Positions 11,171 to 23,400 of a stretch of 64,000 nucleotides of DNA are shown here, one piece after another. Origin of the DNA: Moringa oleifera (lineage: Eukaryota; Streptophyta; Magnoliopsida; Brassicales; Moringaceae); assembly GCA_021397835.1 (NCBI GenBank), contig JAJFZO010000857.1, positions 310,001 through 374,000 on the forward strand. Reading direction: 5' to 3'. Position numbers and translations under genes: made by a program. How positions within the stretch are numbered: the stretch's first letter is position 1; every line of letters starts with the position of its first letter. The notes under the pieces were generated by a model. It had not been told where the DNA came from. It saw nothing but the letters and a program-made list of their open reading frames with translations, and made no database searches.

Positions 11171-11677
11171 CAGGAACTTTGAATGTTTTTTGCAATGTAT
11201 TACATTGACAAATGAGTCTCAAGAGCAGCTAGAGTCAATTTATCCTCCCTAACTGCCACCTTGTATTTTCATATTGGATGTGCTCATGGTGCAAGGCTAT
11301 ATAGTATATACATGATCGCAGAGCAACAAATAAGGCTGGATTTTTAGGCATGCGTGAGCATCATCACTGGGAAAATGAACATTTTTTCTCTGTTTTAAAC
11401 AGAAACACACGAAAAAATGAACCTCGGAAAGTATAAAACAGCAATACATGGCAATGAAAGCAATGTTGAATCAGCTAGAAGTTCCTCTGGCATGAGGCAT
11501 GCATTTACTCTCGCCACTGACATACCAGAGTGGCACAATCATGTGGTGGCTCCATAAGACTATCCTAAGTTTCAGTGCTTGTTAGCAAACTAAAAAGAGA
11601 AAGAATTACTGCACAATGCGCAGACACGGTGTGGGAGAACACATGTTATTCTACAAAACAGTCATTGTTTATTTAGT
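11171..11677. other. No feature recognised
   Basis: Ordinary mixed-composition intergenic sequence. It may include the 3' UTR of the coiled-coil pseudogene that ends at 11678 on the minus strand. Confidence 0.4.
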
Positions 11678-12269
11678 TTAATTTCCAGCTTCACTAGCTA
11701 TTGCCACCTTATCACTAACTTTCTTATCAGGGGCTACATCAGTTTTATCATCGAATAAGTCAGTTTTGTCCTCTTCCGTCAGATTCTTCTGTTGTAGCTC
11801 ACACTTTAATCTTTAAAGCTCCTGTTCCTTCTCTTCCAGCGTCTCTTGTATCATAAGCACCTGCAATAGAAATGCTGTAGTAACGAGACTTAAAGGTCTT
11901 GGCCAGTAGGTCTGTAATAACAGACACTAGTGGTTGATGTACGGGACACAAATGCATATGAGGAAACGAGTACTCCAGATTGTTCTTTATCTAACAAAAA
12001 ATGCAATGGAACTATGCTGTGCTCCAATGTGAACAAATTAATCGAAAAGTAGAAGGAAAGAAGAACAAAGTTTCATTTGATCTTCCCAGATCATTAGTCA
12101 ATCCTTCCATCTATTTGTAGAGTCTTGTATGCAACACCACAAAAAGGATCAGCTTAGCAAGAACTGATGCTTAAATACAGCGCAAACATGGTTGACTATG
12201 TACCTGTCATTTGAGTATCATTTCCTCAAGAGAGTGAAGTTAGATGATAGATCCTAGCTCCCTTCTGAC
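11678..12269 (-). pseudogene. Last two exons of a decayed coiled-coil protein gene
   Basis: On the minus strand, exon 12269-12204 (22 codons, VRRELGSII then LHSLEEMILK) is followed by a GT-AG intron. Exon 11860-11678 (61 codons) reads VLMIQETLEEKEQEL, then LKCELQQKNLTEEDKTD, to a TAA at 11678. The phases agree, both splice pairs are canonical, and the heptad-like L/E/K pattern runs across the junction, which supports a real ancestral C-terminus. Three in-frame stops (two in the first exon, one at codon 16 of the second) break it. A charged open stretch at about 12806-12870 could be an earlier exon but is out of phase. I cannot name the protein. Confidence 0.6.
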
Positions 12270-13144
12270 CTAATTGAAGACCAAAATTAGTAAGCATTAG
12301 CCATTTAGAAATTTGATTAAAGAAAACTAGAAAATACATCTCTAGTTCCATGCAGAATAAAAATTCAGGACAAAATTGAAAATTGAAAAACAGATACTAG
12401 AACAACATTTCAAGCGAATCAGGCATTTTTTTAAAATGATATGAACCTAGGATCTGATGAACTCCACAGGAAAAAATCAAACCGAAGTCAATTGTTAAGA
12501 TTAAAGATAATGAGACCAACAATATAAGTACATCCATGCATAGACCAACAAATACTCAAGAATCCTAAAGGAAAGAAATAGACTACTAAGGTAACAACAA
12601 AGAAGGAACAAATAAGCATAGCCAAACTCCAAAAATGGAGAATTTTTTTTTATCAGACCAAATAGGTAGAAAATTAATAGAATGCATAATATTTATATGG
12701 ATAAAAATCATTCCAAAACGTTTTCAAACAAATTCTGATCGGTTTATTTTATCCAAATTGAACCAATCGAATAGTTAGTCTCATCTACTAACTGCTAAAC
12801 CTGGCTTCAGTCTCCTTCGGTCTCTTGTTTTGCTCCAACTTCCTGGTTCTGGCAAGTTCAAATTTGTAGTAATAATGTTAATTTCCTGATTTAATCATTC
12901 GGTTATGAACTCTCTGTGGATTATAAGCACCCATTGAAATTCTGAATGGTCAGGCAGCCAGGTAAATTTTGTTCTTTCTTCTGAAAAAAGTATTTTTCAG
13001 AGATTTGTCTCAGCCTAAAAGACTAAATCTTGGGATGAATATTTATTTTTTAAAAAAAATCATAAAAATTGTGAGATTCATCTTCTTGAGCCCCTCCATT
13101 GCTTGGTTAACAATCTCCATAATCCTCGATTTCACATTTTGTAT
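12270..13144. other. No feature recognised
   Basis: AT-rich, with scattered purine-rich words and no convincing exon, RNA or repeat except the weak exon-like stretch at 12806-12870 (minus). The 78-codon open stretch beginning at 12969 is low-complexity F/K/I and is rejected. Confidence 0.4.
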
Positions 13145-14470
13145 ATTTCACTTTACAAATAAAGTTATGGGGTACCCACTTAATTTTCATAAGAGCTTTG
13201 CTTAATCAAATAAAGTAATATGGATATGATTTTGGAAAAAAAGTGAAGAATAATTAATTAGCTTGTTATGGATGGAGTTAGCAACTTATTTACAATGAAA
13301 GCAACAATCATGAGTGTACAAGTTGTTTTAAATATTTACATTAATTGAACTATAATAGAATTTTCAATTGGAATAGGAAAAAAGGTGCAAATTTTGCTAT
13401 GAACATGTCATACTTTTATTATGCTATTAAAGTATCAAAAGCTTTGTTTATCAAGGTCAAATTGGCCCACTTGGCCCAATTTTTAGCCACATGATTGGAG
13501 TTGCTGGCCATGTATGTGGGAAAGGGAAGCCTTCTCCACTGGCCTATTCAAGATCACCAGTGAATGAAGCCAGCTTTGTGGAGAGAGGCAAACTTAAATA
13601 ACATAGGAGCTGCGGGCCCAAGCTAGCAGACCCTACTTTTTGGCTCAGTTTATGAAAATGCATCTTGCTGAGTCCTCTCAAATTATTGTAGGTTGTATTT
13701 TTCAATTTGACATTTAAAATATTAATATGATATTGCTACAAAAATGGCTGATTCAAGTTGATCAATATGAAATTTTGAAGATTAGGAATTCAAGAGACTT
13801 GTTATAGAAATTTCAACATTTATATTAGTATTTTATTTTTAAATAGTAAAATAAAAAATACTTACGTATTTTATAAAATTGATCGTCATCTTCAATTCAT
13901 AAACTTCTAACTTAGAGATTTTTTGATTTTTCAACGTGAATTGCAAGATTTTAAAAGATGAGCTTTGAAAAAGGTTAACATGATGATACTTTGGTGATAT
14001 CTAAATTTCACTATCTAAAAAGTTACTTATGTATTTTTTTTTTATTGAATGCTTGATTTTATCGATTTTAACTTGATAAAGCATGCTCTAATTTATTGAG
14101 AATGTAACTTTTAATCATAAATCCATCTTTTTTTTTTATTTATGTCCCTACTTGAATAATGTCTCCAGCTTTCTTATCATTCAAAATGCTTTCAACGTAG
14201 GCCCACATAGAAAAGAAAAACACTAAATAGTTAGTTAATAGAGGTTGTACTTCTAAGTAGTATTAAATAGTATGCATAAATTACTTTCTTATTGTCAAAC
14301 ATTTTTCAAGGGACACAGGCCTTTTAGTAAATCAGCTTGTTTCCTACATTGTTGACTCATTTTTTATTTTCAACTTGAGTGTGTAGCTTGAGTTTCTCCA
14401 TTGCCTTTGACTTGTTGGTTCCTTATGTGGAAACAAAAAATTGCAAGCAATTCATTAACTATTACATTGA
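13145..14470 (+). repeat. Dispersed repeat family, copy 3 (longest)
   Basis: The most complete copy. Its left part (13145-13380) matches 17905-18137 and 9740-9940. Its middle (13397-13850) matches 9290-9735 and 22475-22860. Its right part (13860-14470) matches 22880-23400, including ggcccacata, tagttagttaata and ttgactTGTTGGTTC phrases. The three parts are contiguous only here, so this copy probably shows the ancestral order. No frame, LTR or inverted termini were found. Confidence 0.65.
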
Positions 14471-17400
14471 TTTGAATAAATAAACACAAATCATTAATGA
14501 TAACCAGATTTTGTTATTTTTTTTCTCATAGTTATAAGTTTTATTTGTTATTTTTCAATAAATATGTTTATTTTTTTAATAAATATATTAATTATTCATA
14601 AAAATTTATTGACATTAAAATTTAAAAGAAAATTATAATATAATGATGAGCACAAGCCTGCCTCCAACCAACAATCAAATGCTACTTTGACTTTTCCTCT
14701 ACATAATCTGACTGAGAATTGCAGAGTCAACCCTGAGGAGTTTTTGACGTATCTACACCGACAGACTCTCTTAACGCTTTAGAATTTTTGAGTTAGTCAA
14801 TGAAAACGAAGCTCGTTAGTCATCACCCATAAGCCCACCATGTTCTTTTGTTCTTCCATGCATCCATTCTATCTTCTTTCTTAGAGTCTGTAACACCCAA
14901 TTAATCTCGCACTCAAAGTCATAAAATATTTTGATTATTAACAGTTTAAATTTATAATAACATAAATATACTTTGATTAAGAATGGGATGCTCTATGAAT
15001 TTAAGCTTTTTGTTTGAGGGTTTTTGATAATTTAATTTACTTTGATTAAGAATCAAAATATTTTTTTTTCCGCTCTCTCGAATGACAACCAAATCTATCT
15101 TCATTTACATAAAAAATGAATAAGCAGTTAAGCAAAATGGTAAATATCTTATAAATAAAATCAGAATATTCTATGGATGTTACTTTATAAATATTTTTTA
15201 AAAAATTATTACTTTAAGAAAATAAAAATAAAAATATCTATTTATTTTATTTATATACCACATGTTTGATACTTTTTTATTTTGAATTTACTTTTTTGGT
15301 CAAATTTGGGAGTGTATTTATTACAATATTGAAAGCTTCCATCCTGCTTTTGACATTCAGTAACCTATCCTCTCCATGCAGAAGCCGAAAGAGGGCTCTT
15401 GTCGGTGAATTTAAACCGGCCCATGTGGAGCCCATTTACAAAGTCTCCGGTGGGCCCAAACAATTTTAAAGTGTACTCCTTCCACCGTCAGCCTCATGAT
15501 AACCCCATCTATATGTACTTTGAAATTCAAAACACAAACAAAACTAAGGTTATGCCAAGAGAGATTTTTTGGGTCCTTTAGTGATTTAATAATAATTAAT
15601 ACACATAATTATTATATGATTTATGTAACATTTTATTATCATACACATAAGTAAATAATCTATAATAAATACTAAAAATAATAATTTAATTACTTATAAG
15701 AATTAAATTTGATAATTATTGAAAACTATGTAATAAGTTTTTATTTGTTAAAGCAACTACATCCACTGCTAGTGAGTTTATTGAAAAATTTTGTTAGGAT
15801 CATAACTGGTAGATGGGTTGAGGCTCTTTTGTGGTTGACTTTGATTCAGTCCGACCAAAGAGTTGCAGTTGACATTAATTAGAAGTTGAAATGCCTCAAC
15901 AAAACAATAAAATATTTGTTCTTCCTGTTATAGGGGTTAGTTTTTAATGACCATATAAATATGTTAATTTTTTTTTACACTATAGTTAGTGGAGTTTTAT
16001 ATTAAAACATAGAAAAAAGATCATGTAATAAAATAATATTTTTATCGATTTATCTATATTAATATGTGTAAATAAAAAAGTAATTATTTTTATAATTTAT
16101 CATAGCAATAATACATAAAAAATTTTAAATTATTATTTATCGTGTTATAGTTGAGGATGTCAACATTTCTTTAATGAAAATAAGTAAAAAAATCATATAA
16201 AAATACTTAATTATATTACAGTAAAAGAAATTAAAGATTATATATATATATATGCAAGCTATAAGATGTTATAGAAAATATAAAATATCTTTAGAATTGT
16301 TTAGATAAACATACATCCAAAATATAAATGTATTTAAAATTGAATTTAATATACACATTGTTTTTCAAAAATTTTTCTCAATCTAATAGAACGTGAATTT
16401 TTTATTAATATAAAATTAAATTAATTATTTAATAAAAATTATATTATTATATTACTATCATAAAAAATTAATTATCTATTTTATAGAAACGATTGTATTT
16501 ATTTAATAAATATATAGGTTTTAGATTAAAAAAAAAATTGTTTTCAGGGTGCTGGAACTCCTCACATTTATTTAATAAATCAAATTAGATTGCATATGTA
16601 AAAACTTGTAATTAGATTTTAAAAAAAGTTTTAATTTAAGTAAAAATTATAAAAAAATTATTAACTTAATTTATATTATCAATTAAATTTTTAAATTTAA
16701 AAAATAATTATCGAATTTAATGTTAGTAAATCAACGCTCAATCATACAAAAATGACTTCACGATAAGCACGTGATCGGAGGGCAATGGCACACAATCATT
16801 GCCGTATGATCAACTATAGCGTGTGCTACTTCCTAAAGTTTTTTTACTCATAATTTTTTTTTATTTTATTCAACGAAACTATCTTTTTCTTTTTTATCCA
16901 ACATCATCCCATGAGATGGATGTGATGGACCTCACTTCACCTTGACACCACCTACTTAGTATTTTTTTTATTTACTAATTAATTATAATTTTATTCCAAC
17001 AATTGGAACAATCTAAATCCATTCTTTGATTTGATATTCCTCACATGATATGCTAAGCTCGTACGCGAATGCTAACAAAAAGGAATTATCACTTTTGTTT
17101 ATTTATTTTTATTTAAAAATTTTTAATAAACAAAAAAAAATATAAAATTTTTTATTACTGTAATTTTTTTTCCAAATTATGTTATTTATAATAAGCTATG
17201 TTTTTATGAAATTTTTAAATTTTTGATTGTAAATTTTTTAAAGAAAAATATTTTTGATATTTAAAAAATTTTAAACTTTTTTATAATAATAACTTGAATA
17301 TTTTTTTACATATGTAAAAAATTATAAATCAAAATTTATTGTAAAATATCTCTAATTTAAATATCTGTAATATTTAAATTTTTAATAGATTCAATTTAAA

Positions 17401-17904
17401 TAGTTGAAATGTTAAAATTTGTTTAAATATCTTTTGAAAATAAAAAGTTGATCTGAGAGAGAGAATAAAAACTTAAGATTTAAAATAATATTTATCTTTT
17501 TATTTATTTTTAAAATAAAAAATTTTAAAATTATGTTCATATAAATTGTAGAATAAAGCATATTATTAATTAAATAATAATCATTTACTAATTTAAATTA
17601 TATTAAACTTTTAAAAATATGATCATAGATACTAATTTAATAAAATAAATAGTTAAAATTTTTATATTAATATAATAAATTATAATTTTTTTAAAAAATA
17701 TCTTTATTAAAAAAATGTAACGCAAATTAAATTAAAAAAATCATATTCTTAACAAATTATCCATGCCTGTATCTTACCTATCATTCATTTATTCATGAGT
17801 AATAATACCATATTGAATTTCTTATTAGGCTTGAAAAAGATATATAGGATAAACTCAAGCCTCACAGTGAATTATAATCTAATATTTTGAGTTTTTTTTT
17901 TTTT
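14471..17904. other. Long AT-rich noncoding stretch
   Basis: About 3.4 kb of A/T-run sequence. Less AT-rich islands lie at about 14640-14900, 15370-15560 and 16730-16830; the last contains a CACGTG hexamer in gcacgtgatc. The short open frames at 15266-15581 overlap one another, lack homology that I can recall, and are not called. Confidence 0.45.
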
Positions 17905-18137
17905 AAGTAAGATGCACTCTATAAATAAAGTTATGACGTGCCCACTTAATTTTTATAAAAGCTTTACTTGAACAAATTAAGTACTATAGTTGTCACGAAT
18001 GACGATTTTGGGAAAAAAAAGATGAGGAATAATTAATTAGGCAAGTTATGGATGGAGTTAACAACTGATTTACAACCAAAGCAATAATCATGTGTACAAG
18101 TTATTTTAAACATTTACATTAATTGAACCATAATTAA
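17905..18137 (+). repeat. Dispersed repeat family, copy 4 (left part only)
   Basis: Matches 13145-13360: ataaagttatg, cccacttaattttt, gaggaataattaatta and the phrase near acatttacattaattgaac. It stops before the gctatgaacatg phrase seen in other copies, so it is truncated at its right end. Confidence 0.65.
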
Positions 18138-18690
18138 AGTATAAAAACTGAGTAGGTATTAATATAGCTGATTGGAGATTGCTATAACAAGTAAAATATT
18201 CTTTTCAGGTAGCCCAGCTTTCTCTAAAAAATGGTTAAAATGGTAAACTTAATTTATGATCAGAATCTCCTAAATCCTTTCCTTAATTCTACATTTTCAT
18301 TGATTTTTTTTTTTATTTTTTTTCCTCTCTTGCAGTTGTCTATCCTCTTTGCATCTCTTCTTCTCCCTCTGCAATTGTTTACACACAATTGCTCTGTGTG
18401 TGCCATGAGCTACTTTTCATGAAGGTAAGTGAATATAACATGTTACAGTTAGTAGTCATGTAATTTATTCAACCGGCTTATATATTCAAAAATGAAGGTT
18501 TGATGAATACAAGCAGATATGAATGATGATGATGATAGGCAATAAAATTCTAAATGTTATCTTCGTTCGGGTAGACATTAAGATTTCTCATTAACTAAAT
18601 AGAATGGCTGAAATTTTAGCTTAAATAGTTAAACATTCCTTAGTTCCATAATAGCTTTCTATCTCAAAAAGCAATCAAGTTCACATGAAA
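18138..18690. other. No feature recognised
   Basis: AT-rich. It includes a pyrimidine-rich tract at about 18285-18365 (ttttattttttttcctctc) and a short open stretch on + at 18231-18422 that is low-complexity and rejected. Confidence 0.4.
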
Positions 18691-19107
18691 GACTAGATTA
18701 TTAGATGTCTTAAGAAAATAATTGAAGGAAAACAACAAGGAAGTTCGCAGAGGAGCATGCATCCACAGAATAAGGTAAAGAATTTGTTCTTACAAGATTC
18801 ATGAGGAACGAAAAACATGATTTATCTTCAAGAAAGGGAACCAACCGGCAACTAATCAGATTCTGCTTGATCTTTAACAAAGCAGTGTATATCACGTGCA
18901 TCAGCTGGCTCAAGCAACATTCTTAAGCTCATTTGCTCAGAATAAGGTCGCATTAAAACCAAAACCTTATGTTTCCATTTTTGGCAGTGAAGAAGTTAAT
19001 TTGTAACAGGAAATATCCTCCAACTGACTATTCAGTATGTGAAGAACTATGTAGCAAAATTATCCAACAAAATGAGAAGGATGGAGAGCATGACCACCTA
19101 CCAACCA
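18691..19107 (-). other. Probable 3' flank/UTR of the FMC1-like pseudogene
   Basis: This lies just beyond the stop at 19108 on the minus strand and has the mixed composition of a transcribed flank. The open stretches at 18710-18913 (-) and 18969-19244 (+) do not resemble known proteins; the second is the antisense of the FMC1-like last exon. Confidence 0.35.
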
Positions 19108-19884
19108 TCAAGGCTGATAAACCTCTGGAAGCTGAAGGCCCACACTTGCAGCACATTTTCCGAGTATTCTTTTCATTTCATCTAACCTATCGATGGCAAT
19201 GTTGTAAGAGAACAGTAAGTCCTGCAAAGTTATCACATTACTGAATGTTCGAATCAAGATAATGATGAAAGAGGTCTTAAAAATATTGAACAGTTGAGAA
19301 CATTGTTTCATTCCTTAACAGAAGTAAACAATCACCATCGAAAAAAAAATGAGAGTTTAGGTGCTAGATTGGACAACCCTTACAAAATTAACCCACAAAC
19401 CTCAAAAACAACTCCCTGAAACATAACTAGACTGCCAGAGGTACCCTGAAATCATTTTAATAGACTGATGTTGTGAGAAAGAAAAATTACTGTATTTCAT
19501 CCTCCTTTCTGAAAGACCACATCAATTTCTCTAACATGGTCAAGAAATTTGAATGCAACGAACTTAAGTAACACTGGTTTCACTAGAAACAGTTTCATGT
19601 CATTGTTAAAAACATATAAAAAAAAAAGAAATACAAATAGAACTAGAGCAAGGAATAGAGCTGCACCTTATGATGGTGCACACTGTTAAGAAGAAAAGTG
19701 TAATCAATTGCAAGCTTTATCTTCTGCTGTATGCATGAATGGTCTGAGAGTTGGCAATTCTTTCTAAACTCTCCCCTTACGAACTCTTTAAAATGCCTTT
19801 GTGCTCTTCCTTGCCAATATGTTTTTCAACAGCTTTCAGAAGTCGACGATAAACTCTGATAGCTCGCATGAGTTCGCTGGTCAT
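19108..19884 (-). pseudogene. FMC1-like LYR-family protein, frameshifted
   Basis: FMC1 is a small mitochondrial protein of the LYR superfamily needed to assemble the F1 part of ATP synthase. On the minus strand the first coding exon is 19884-19667 (starts MTSELMRAIRVYRRLL, with the VYR form of the LYR motif). The second is 19221-19108 (DLLFSYNIAIDRLDEM to SVGLQLPEVYQP, then TGA). The intron is GT-AG, 445 bp. A further acceptor CAG at 19894 and a minus-strand donor at 20342 define a 5'-UTR exon and intron. The conceptual length is about 110 residues, normal for the family, and the SVGLQLP-type C-terminus is typical of FMC1. One base is missing near 19796, which leads to a stop in the first exon. 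It is therefore a pseudogene unless that base is a sequencing error. It faces away from GET4 copy B. Confidence 0.65.
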
Positions 19885-20342
19885 TTTCTATATCTGCCAG
19901 CATGCAACTTATCTAAACTGGGTGACCCATAAAAGGACATGGCACAAAGAATGAACATGAGATAACAGCAGAGTCTAACGGAACTGGTAAGATAATAAGA
20001 AATCCTACTTAGACATTCAAACACAGTTAGACTTTGTGGGAACTTTTATCAAACAGTATGTGAGTATTATGCTATAAGGCAGTTGACCTAGCATTTTGAT
20101 TAAGCATTCACTGATTCTTATCAAAATCCAACTCGGGTTATGCAAAATGATTATTCTCAGTCGTAATGGCTTGATCAACTGGCAAGCTTTTTGCTTTAAA
20201 CTAGGAAAATATAGGACGAAAATTATACCTAGAAGTGAAAGAATCAAAATTGATACAAGTAGGATTTCATGAGTAAACCGTAAGCACTTCATTATAGAAC
20301 TGCAAAATTATGTTCAGTGAGAAGATCAGAGGGAAGCTTTAC

Positions 20343-20647
20343 CTGTTTTCTCCTTTTACTTCTCCTTTTCAATTTGATTTTCTCTAGTTATTACTGCAAG
20401 TGCAGGGGCGTCATGTCGAACCCAAAAAGAAGCGAAGAAAGAAACCAAAACGAAAAAGATAAAAGCTCCGCATGGATAGAGCGCGTAGTTTGATGGGCCA
20501 AATGGGAACCAAAACGAAGCCCGTCTTCTAAAACGAAACAGTAGACACGGTGCGTTTCGTTCGCTTGACATTTTCCATTTTCTCGTAAGCTCTCTCTTTG
20601 CCATTGAAGAGGAAGAAGGGAGAGGGAGACAGAAAGAAAAAAAGGCC
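20343..20647. promoter_or_regulatory. Divergent promoter/5'-UTR region between FMC1-like and GET4 (copy B)
   Basis: About 300 bp separate the FMC1-like 5'-UTR exon edge (minus-strand CAG|GT at 20343/20342) from the GET4 exon 1 start codon position at 20648. Two divergent genes with such a short gap normally share a bidirectional promoter; this is inferred from layout. The region is more GC-rich than its neighbours and has no obvious TATA box. Confidence 0.4.
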
Positions 20648-22001
20648 ACGTCGCGAGAGAGACCCACACGAGGCACTTTGCCTCCCGCTCAAGAGGTATG
20701 ATACAGTGATTTCTTCTTGAGTTTACGGTCTTTTCTTCACAATTTTTTGTTAGTTTGCCGAGAAAACGAGAAAGAAAATTAGCTCATTTCTTGATCTATT
20801 TATACATGAATGTTGTTATGATTCCTAGAACATCAAATACTGCCTCTCTTGCGGTTTTCTATTTAAATTAAAGCTCTTTTCAAGAAATCTTCAAAAAACG
20901 GTTGCTGATAGCAATGGAGAATTTTCTGGAGAATTAAAAAACAAGGATTTCTTTTGGTGGTTTTATGTGTTTCTGTTTCTGTTTGCTAAATAAGGACCAT
21001 TCTCATGTAAGGAAGGTTTTTTGTTTTGTCCAAGCAAACAAAGCTTAAGCTCTATAATCAAATTTGATGTTCTTGTTTGAAAAATTGAAAATCACAATTG
21101 AGTTGACAATATGATGTATTATGTGGAATTGATTTTAACAGAATCAGGGACAATAATCTCTGGTTTTATTGCATTTTTTATTTCTGTTAATGCAGCACAT
21201 TGAGAAAATAGAGAAAATTGTAGAGCGAGGTAATAGTTATGGAGCACAGCAGATGTACAAGTCTATCAGTGCCCCGTATAATTACATTTCTTTTTGGACT
21301 CATTTTATATTACACTCGCCTTCTTTTGCTGCATGAGTCAGCTGCATCATCTATGTGTGACATCTTATCAGATTAATAGATTGAAGTGGTAGGTACTGCT
21401 CTATGTATGGCTGAAGAGTGCTGAACAATGTACTTGGAATAAGGCTTTTTTCTTTTTAAATTCTTGGAAGATAATCAATTATTCAGCATTTCAGATCCCA
21501 TATTTGTTTTAGCTTGTCTTACTTGGAGCTTAGTTTGATTAGGACATGTTTGAATGTGGGGTTTTGTTTTATTTTTAATAAATTTTTACTTATTTCTGGT
21601 GAACTTCTCCTTGATTTGGAGGTTCCAAGTGAAGAGTCCATATTGTGATGTGTGCAGCAAGGGTACATGGGGTGAACGAAGAGTTTGAGTGACGTAGCTT
21701 TTGGAATAGGGTTGTTCTTTGTGGTTGTGACGCCTTCGCAATATATTTCCTAAGTTTCATCATTTTTTGCAAGTTATGTCACAATAGCAGATATGCATGA
21801 GCTGATTGGTGGAGATGAACTTCGAGTTCTTTTTTTGTTTTAATTATTACAATCATTTAAAAGATTTATGTATTCCCACATTGAGGCACATGGGCTGATA
21901 AAACATCCATGCTTTATCCCAAGTATGTGTCTGCTCAGAGATTTTCTAAAGCTCTGGATATCCTTCATTCAGGTCCATGCATCCAGTTGAAACATGGCCA
22001 G
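20648..22001 (+). pseudogene. GET4: GET4-like gene fragment, copy B: exons 1-3, damaged
   Basis: Same three exons as copy A: 20648-20695, 21196-21275 and 21923-22001, with introns of 500 and 647 bp. The start codon is ACG instead of ATG. In exon 2 it reads HIEKIEKIVERGNSYGAQQM where copy A has Y, G, R and I at four places. The last base of exon 2 is C instead of G (R to P). The acceptor of intron 2 has changed from CAG|T to CAAG|, so the usable AG is one base downstream, and splicing there would shift the frame of exon 3. Later exons of GET4 are absent here too. Exon 3 still reads [19 protein letters not shown]. It is clearly a pseudogene, further decayed in its signals than copy A. Confidence 0.8.
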
Positions 22002-22469
22002 GTTATTCTCTTGATAATTTATCATTCCTCTGTTTGTTGTATAGATGTTTGTTAACTTTTATGTGTTTGCATTATTATGAGTTGTGATACTGGTGCTGAG
22101 AATTTGACCTTTCACTTATAAATAAATTGGATGAGGACTCCATACTCTGGTATACTTGGTTTTGTCCATTACGATGAAATCTCCTGTGCTTCTTGCTTTT
22201 TGGGTGATTGATGTATTATCTTATTAAACATACCATGAGAACATGTGTCTGATTTAGGTAGTTTTAAGAATTATCTAATGATGATCTGACTGATGCTGTT
22301 ATTGGTTGATTAGCTGGTGTGTTTAATTCTTTATTCAAAATTCTTTGCTTGTTAAATTGGTTTCTTGGCATGCAATCAGTTGAATTGGCAATTAAATAAC
22401 TTTAAACTCCTCTTAGTTCTCACAATGCGTCTGGACCTGCGTATGTATATAGATGTCGAAAAAAGGTAA
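22002..22469 (+). other. Sequence downstream of GET4 exon 3 (copy B)
   Basis: Matches 8830-9289 of copy A. Intron-like and AT-rich, with no further GET4 exon detected. Confidence 0.4.
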
Positions 22470-23400
22470 ATCTTTGCTATGAACATGTCATACTTTTACT
22501 GTGCTATTAAAGTATCAAAAGCTTTGTTTATCAAGGCCAAATTAGTGCAATTGTTAGCCATATGATTGGAGTTGCTGCTTGGCCTGCATGTGAGAAAAGG
22601 AAGCCCCCTCCACTGGCTTGTTCAAGATCACCATTGGATGAATCCGGTTTTGTAGATAGCAGTTTATGGAAACGGAGCTTGCTGAGTCCTCTCAAATTAT
22701 TGTGAGTTGCATTTTTTGACTTGACATTTAAGATATCAATATGATATTGCTACAAAAATCACTTATTTAAATTGGCCAACCTGAAATTTTTGAAGATCAA
22801 GAATTCAAGAGACTTGTAAGTCAGATAAAATTTCAATATTTGTATTATTATTTTATTTTTAAATCGTGAATTAGAAAGAGAAAATAAATAATACATGTTC
22901 ATTTTATAAAATTGATCACCTTCAATTTGCAAGCTTTTAACTTAAAGTTTTTGATTTTTCAACGTTGATTGCAAGATTTTGAAATATGAGTTTTGAAAAA
23001 GGTTAACACGATGATATTTTGGTGGGATCTAAATTTGACTATTCGAAAAATACTTTTAATTTATTGAGAGAGTAACTTTTAATCATAAATCCACCTTTTT
23101 TCAAAATGCTTTCTTGTCTTTCAAAATGGTTTCGACATAGGCCCACATAAAAAATGAAAAACACTTAATAGTTAGTTAATACAGGTTATACTTCTGATTA
23201 GTATTAAATTATTTTTTCATTGCTAAACATTTTTCTAGGGTGACAGGCCTTCTTGGTAAGTTAGCTTGTTCCTTACATTGTTGACTGGATTTCTAATTTT
23301 TCAACTTAAGCGTGTAGCTTGAGTTTCTCCATTGCCTTTGACTTGTTGGTTCTTTATGTGGACAAAAATTGCAAGCAATTCATTAATTATTTTCTTAAGA
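22470..23400 (+). repeat. Dispersed repeat family, copy 5
   Basis: Middle and right parts of the family (gctatgaacatgtcatact, gagtcctctcaaattattgt, tagttagttaata, ttgacttgttggttc), in the same order as 13397-14470. A segment present in copies 1 and 3 (the aagctagcaggccc part) is missing around 22650, an internal deletion. Confidence 0.65.

Larger units (their letters stand above)
19995..22860 (+). repeat. Segmental duplication, copy B (matches 6826-9720)
   Basis: The partner of 6826-9720. To the left, copy B alone continues into the FMC1-like coding exons. To the right it continues into dispersed-repeat sequence shared with 13860-14470. Copy B therefore keeps the longer ancestral context. 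Confidence 0.85.

Noticed and set aside
20017..20676. Minus-strand open frames of 91-106 codons upstream of GET4 copy B
   Set aside because: Counterparts of the 7115-7498 shadows; they run across the shared upstream region and antisense to GET4 exon 1.
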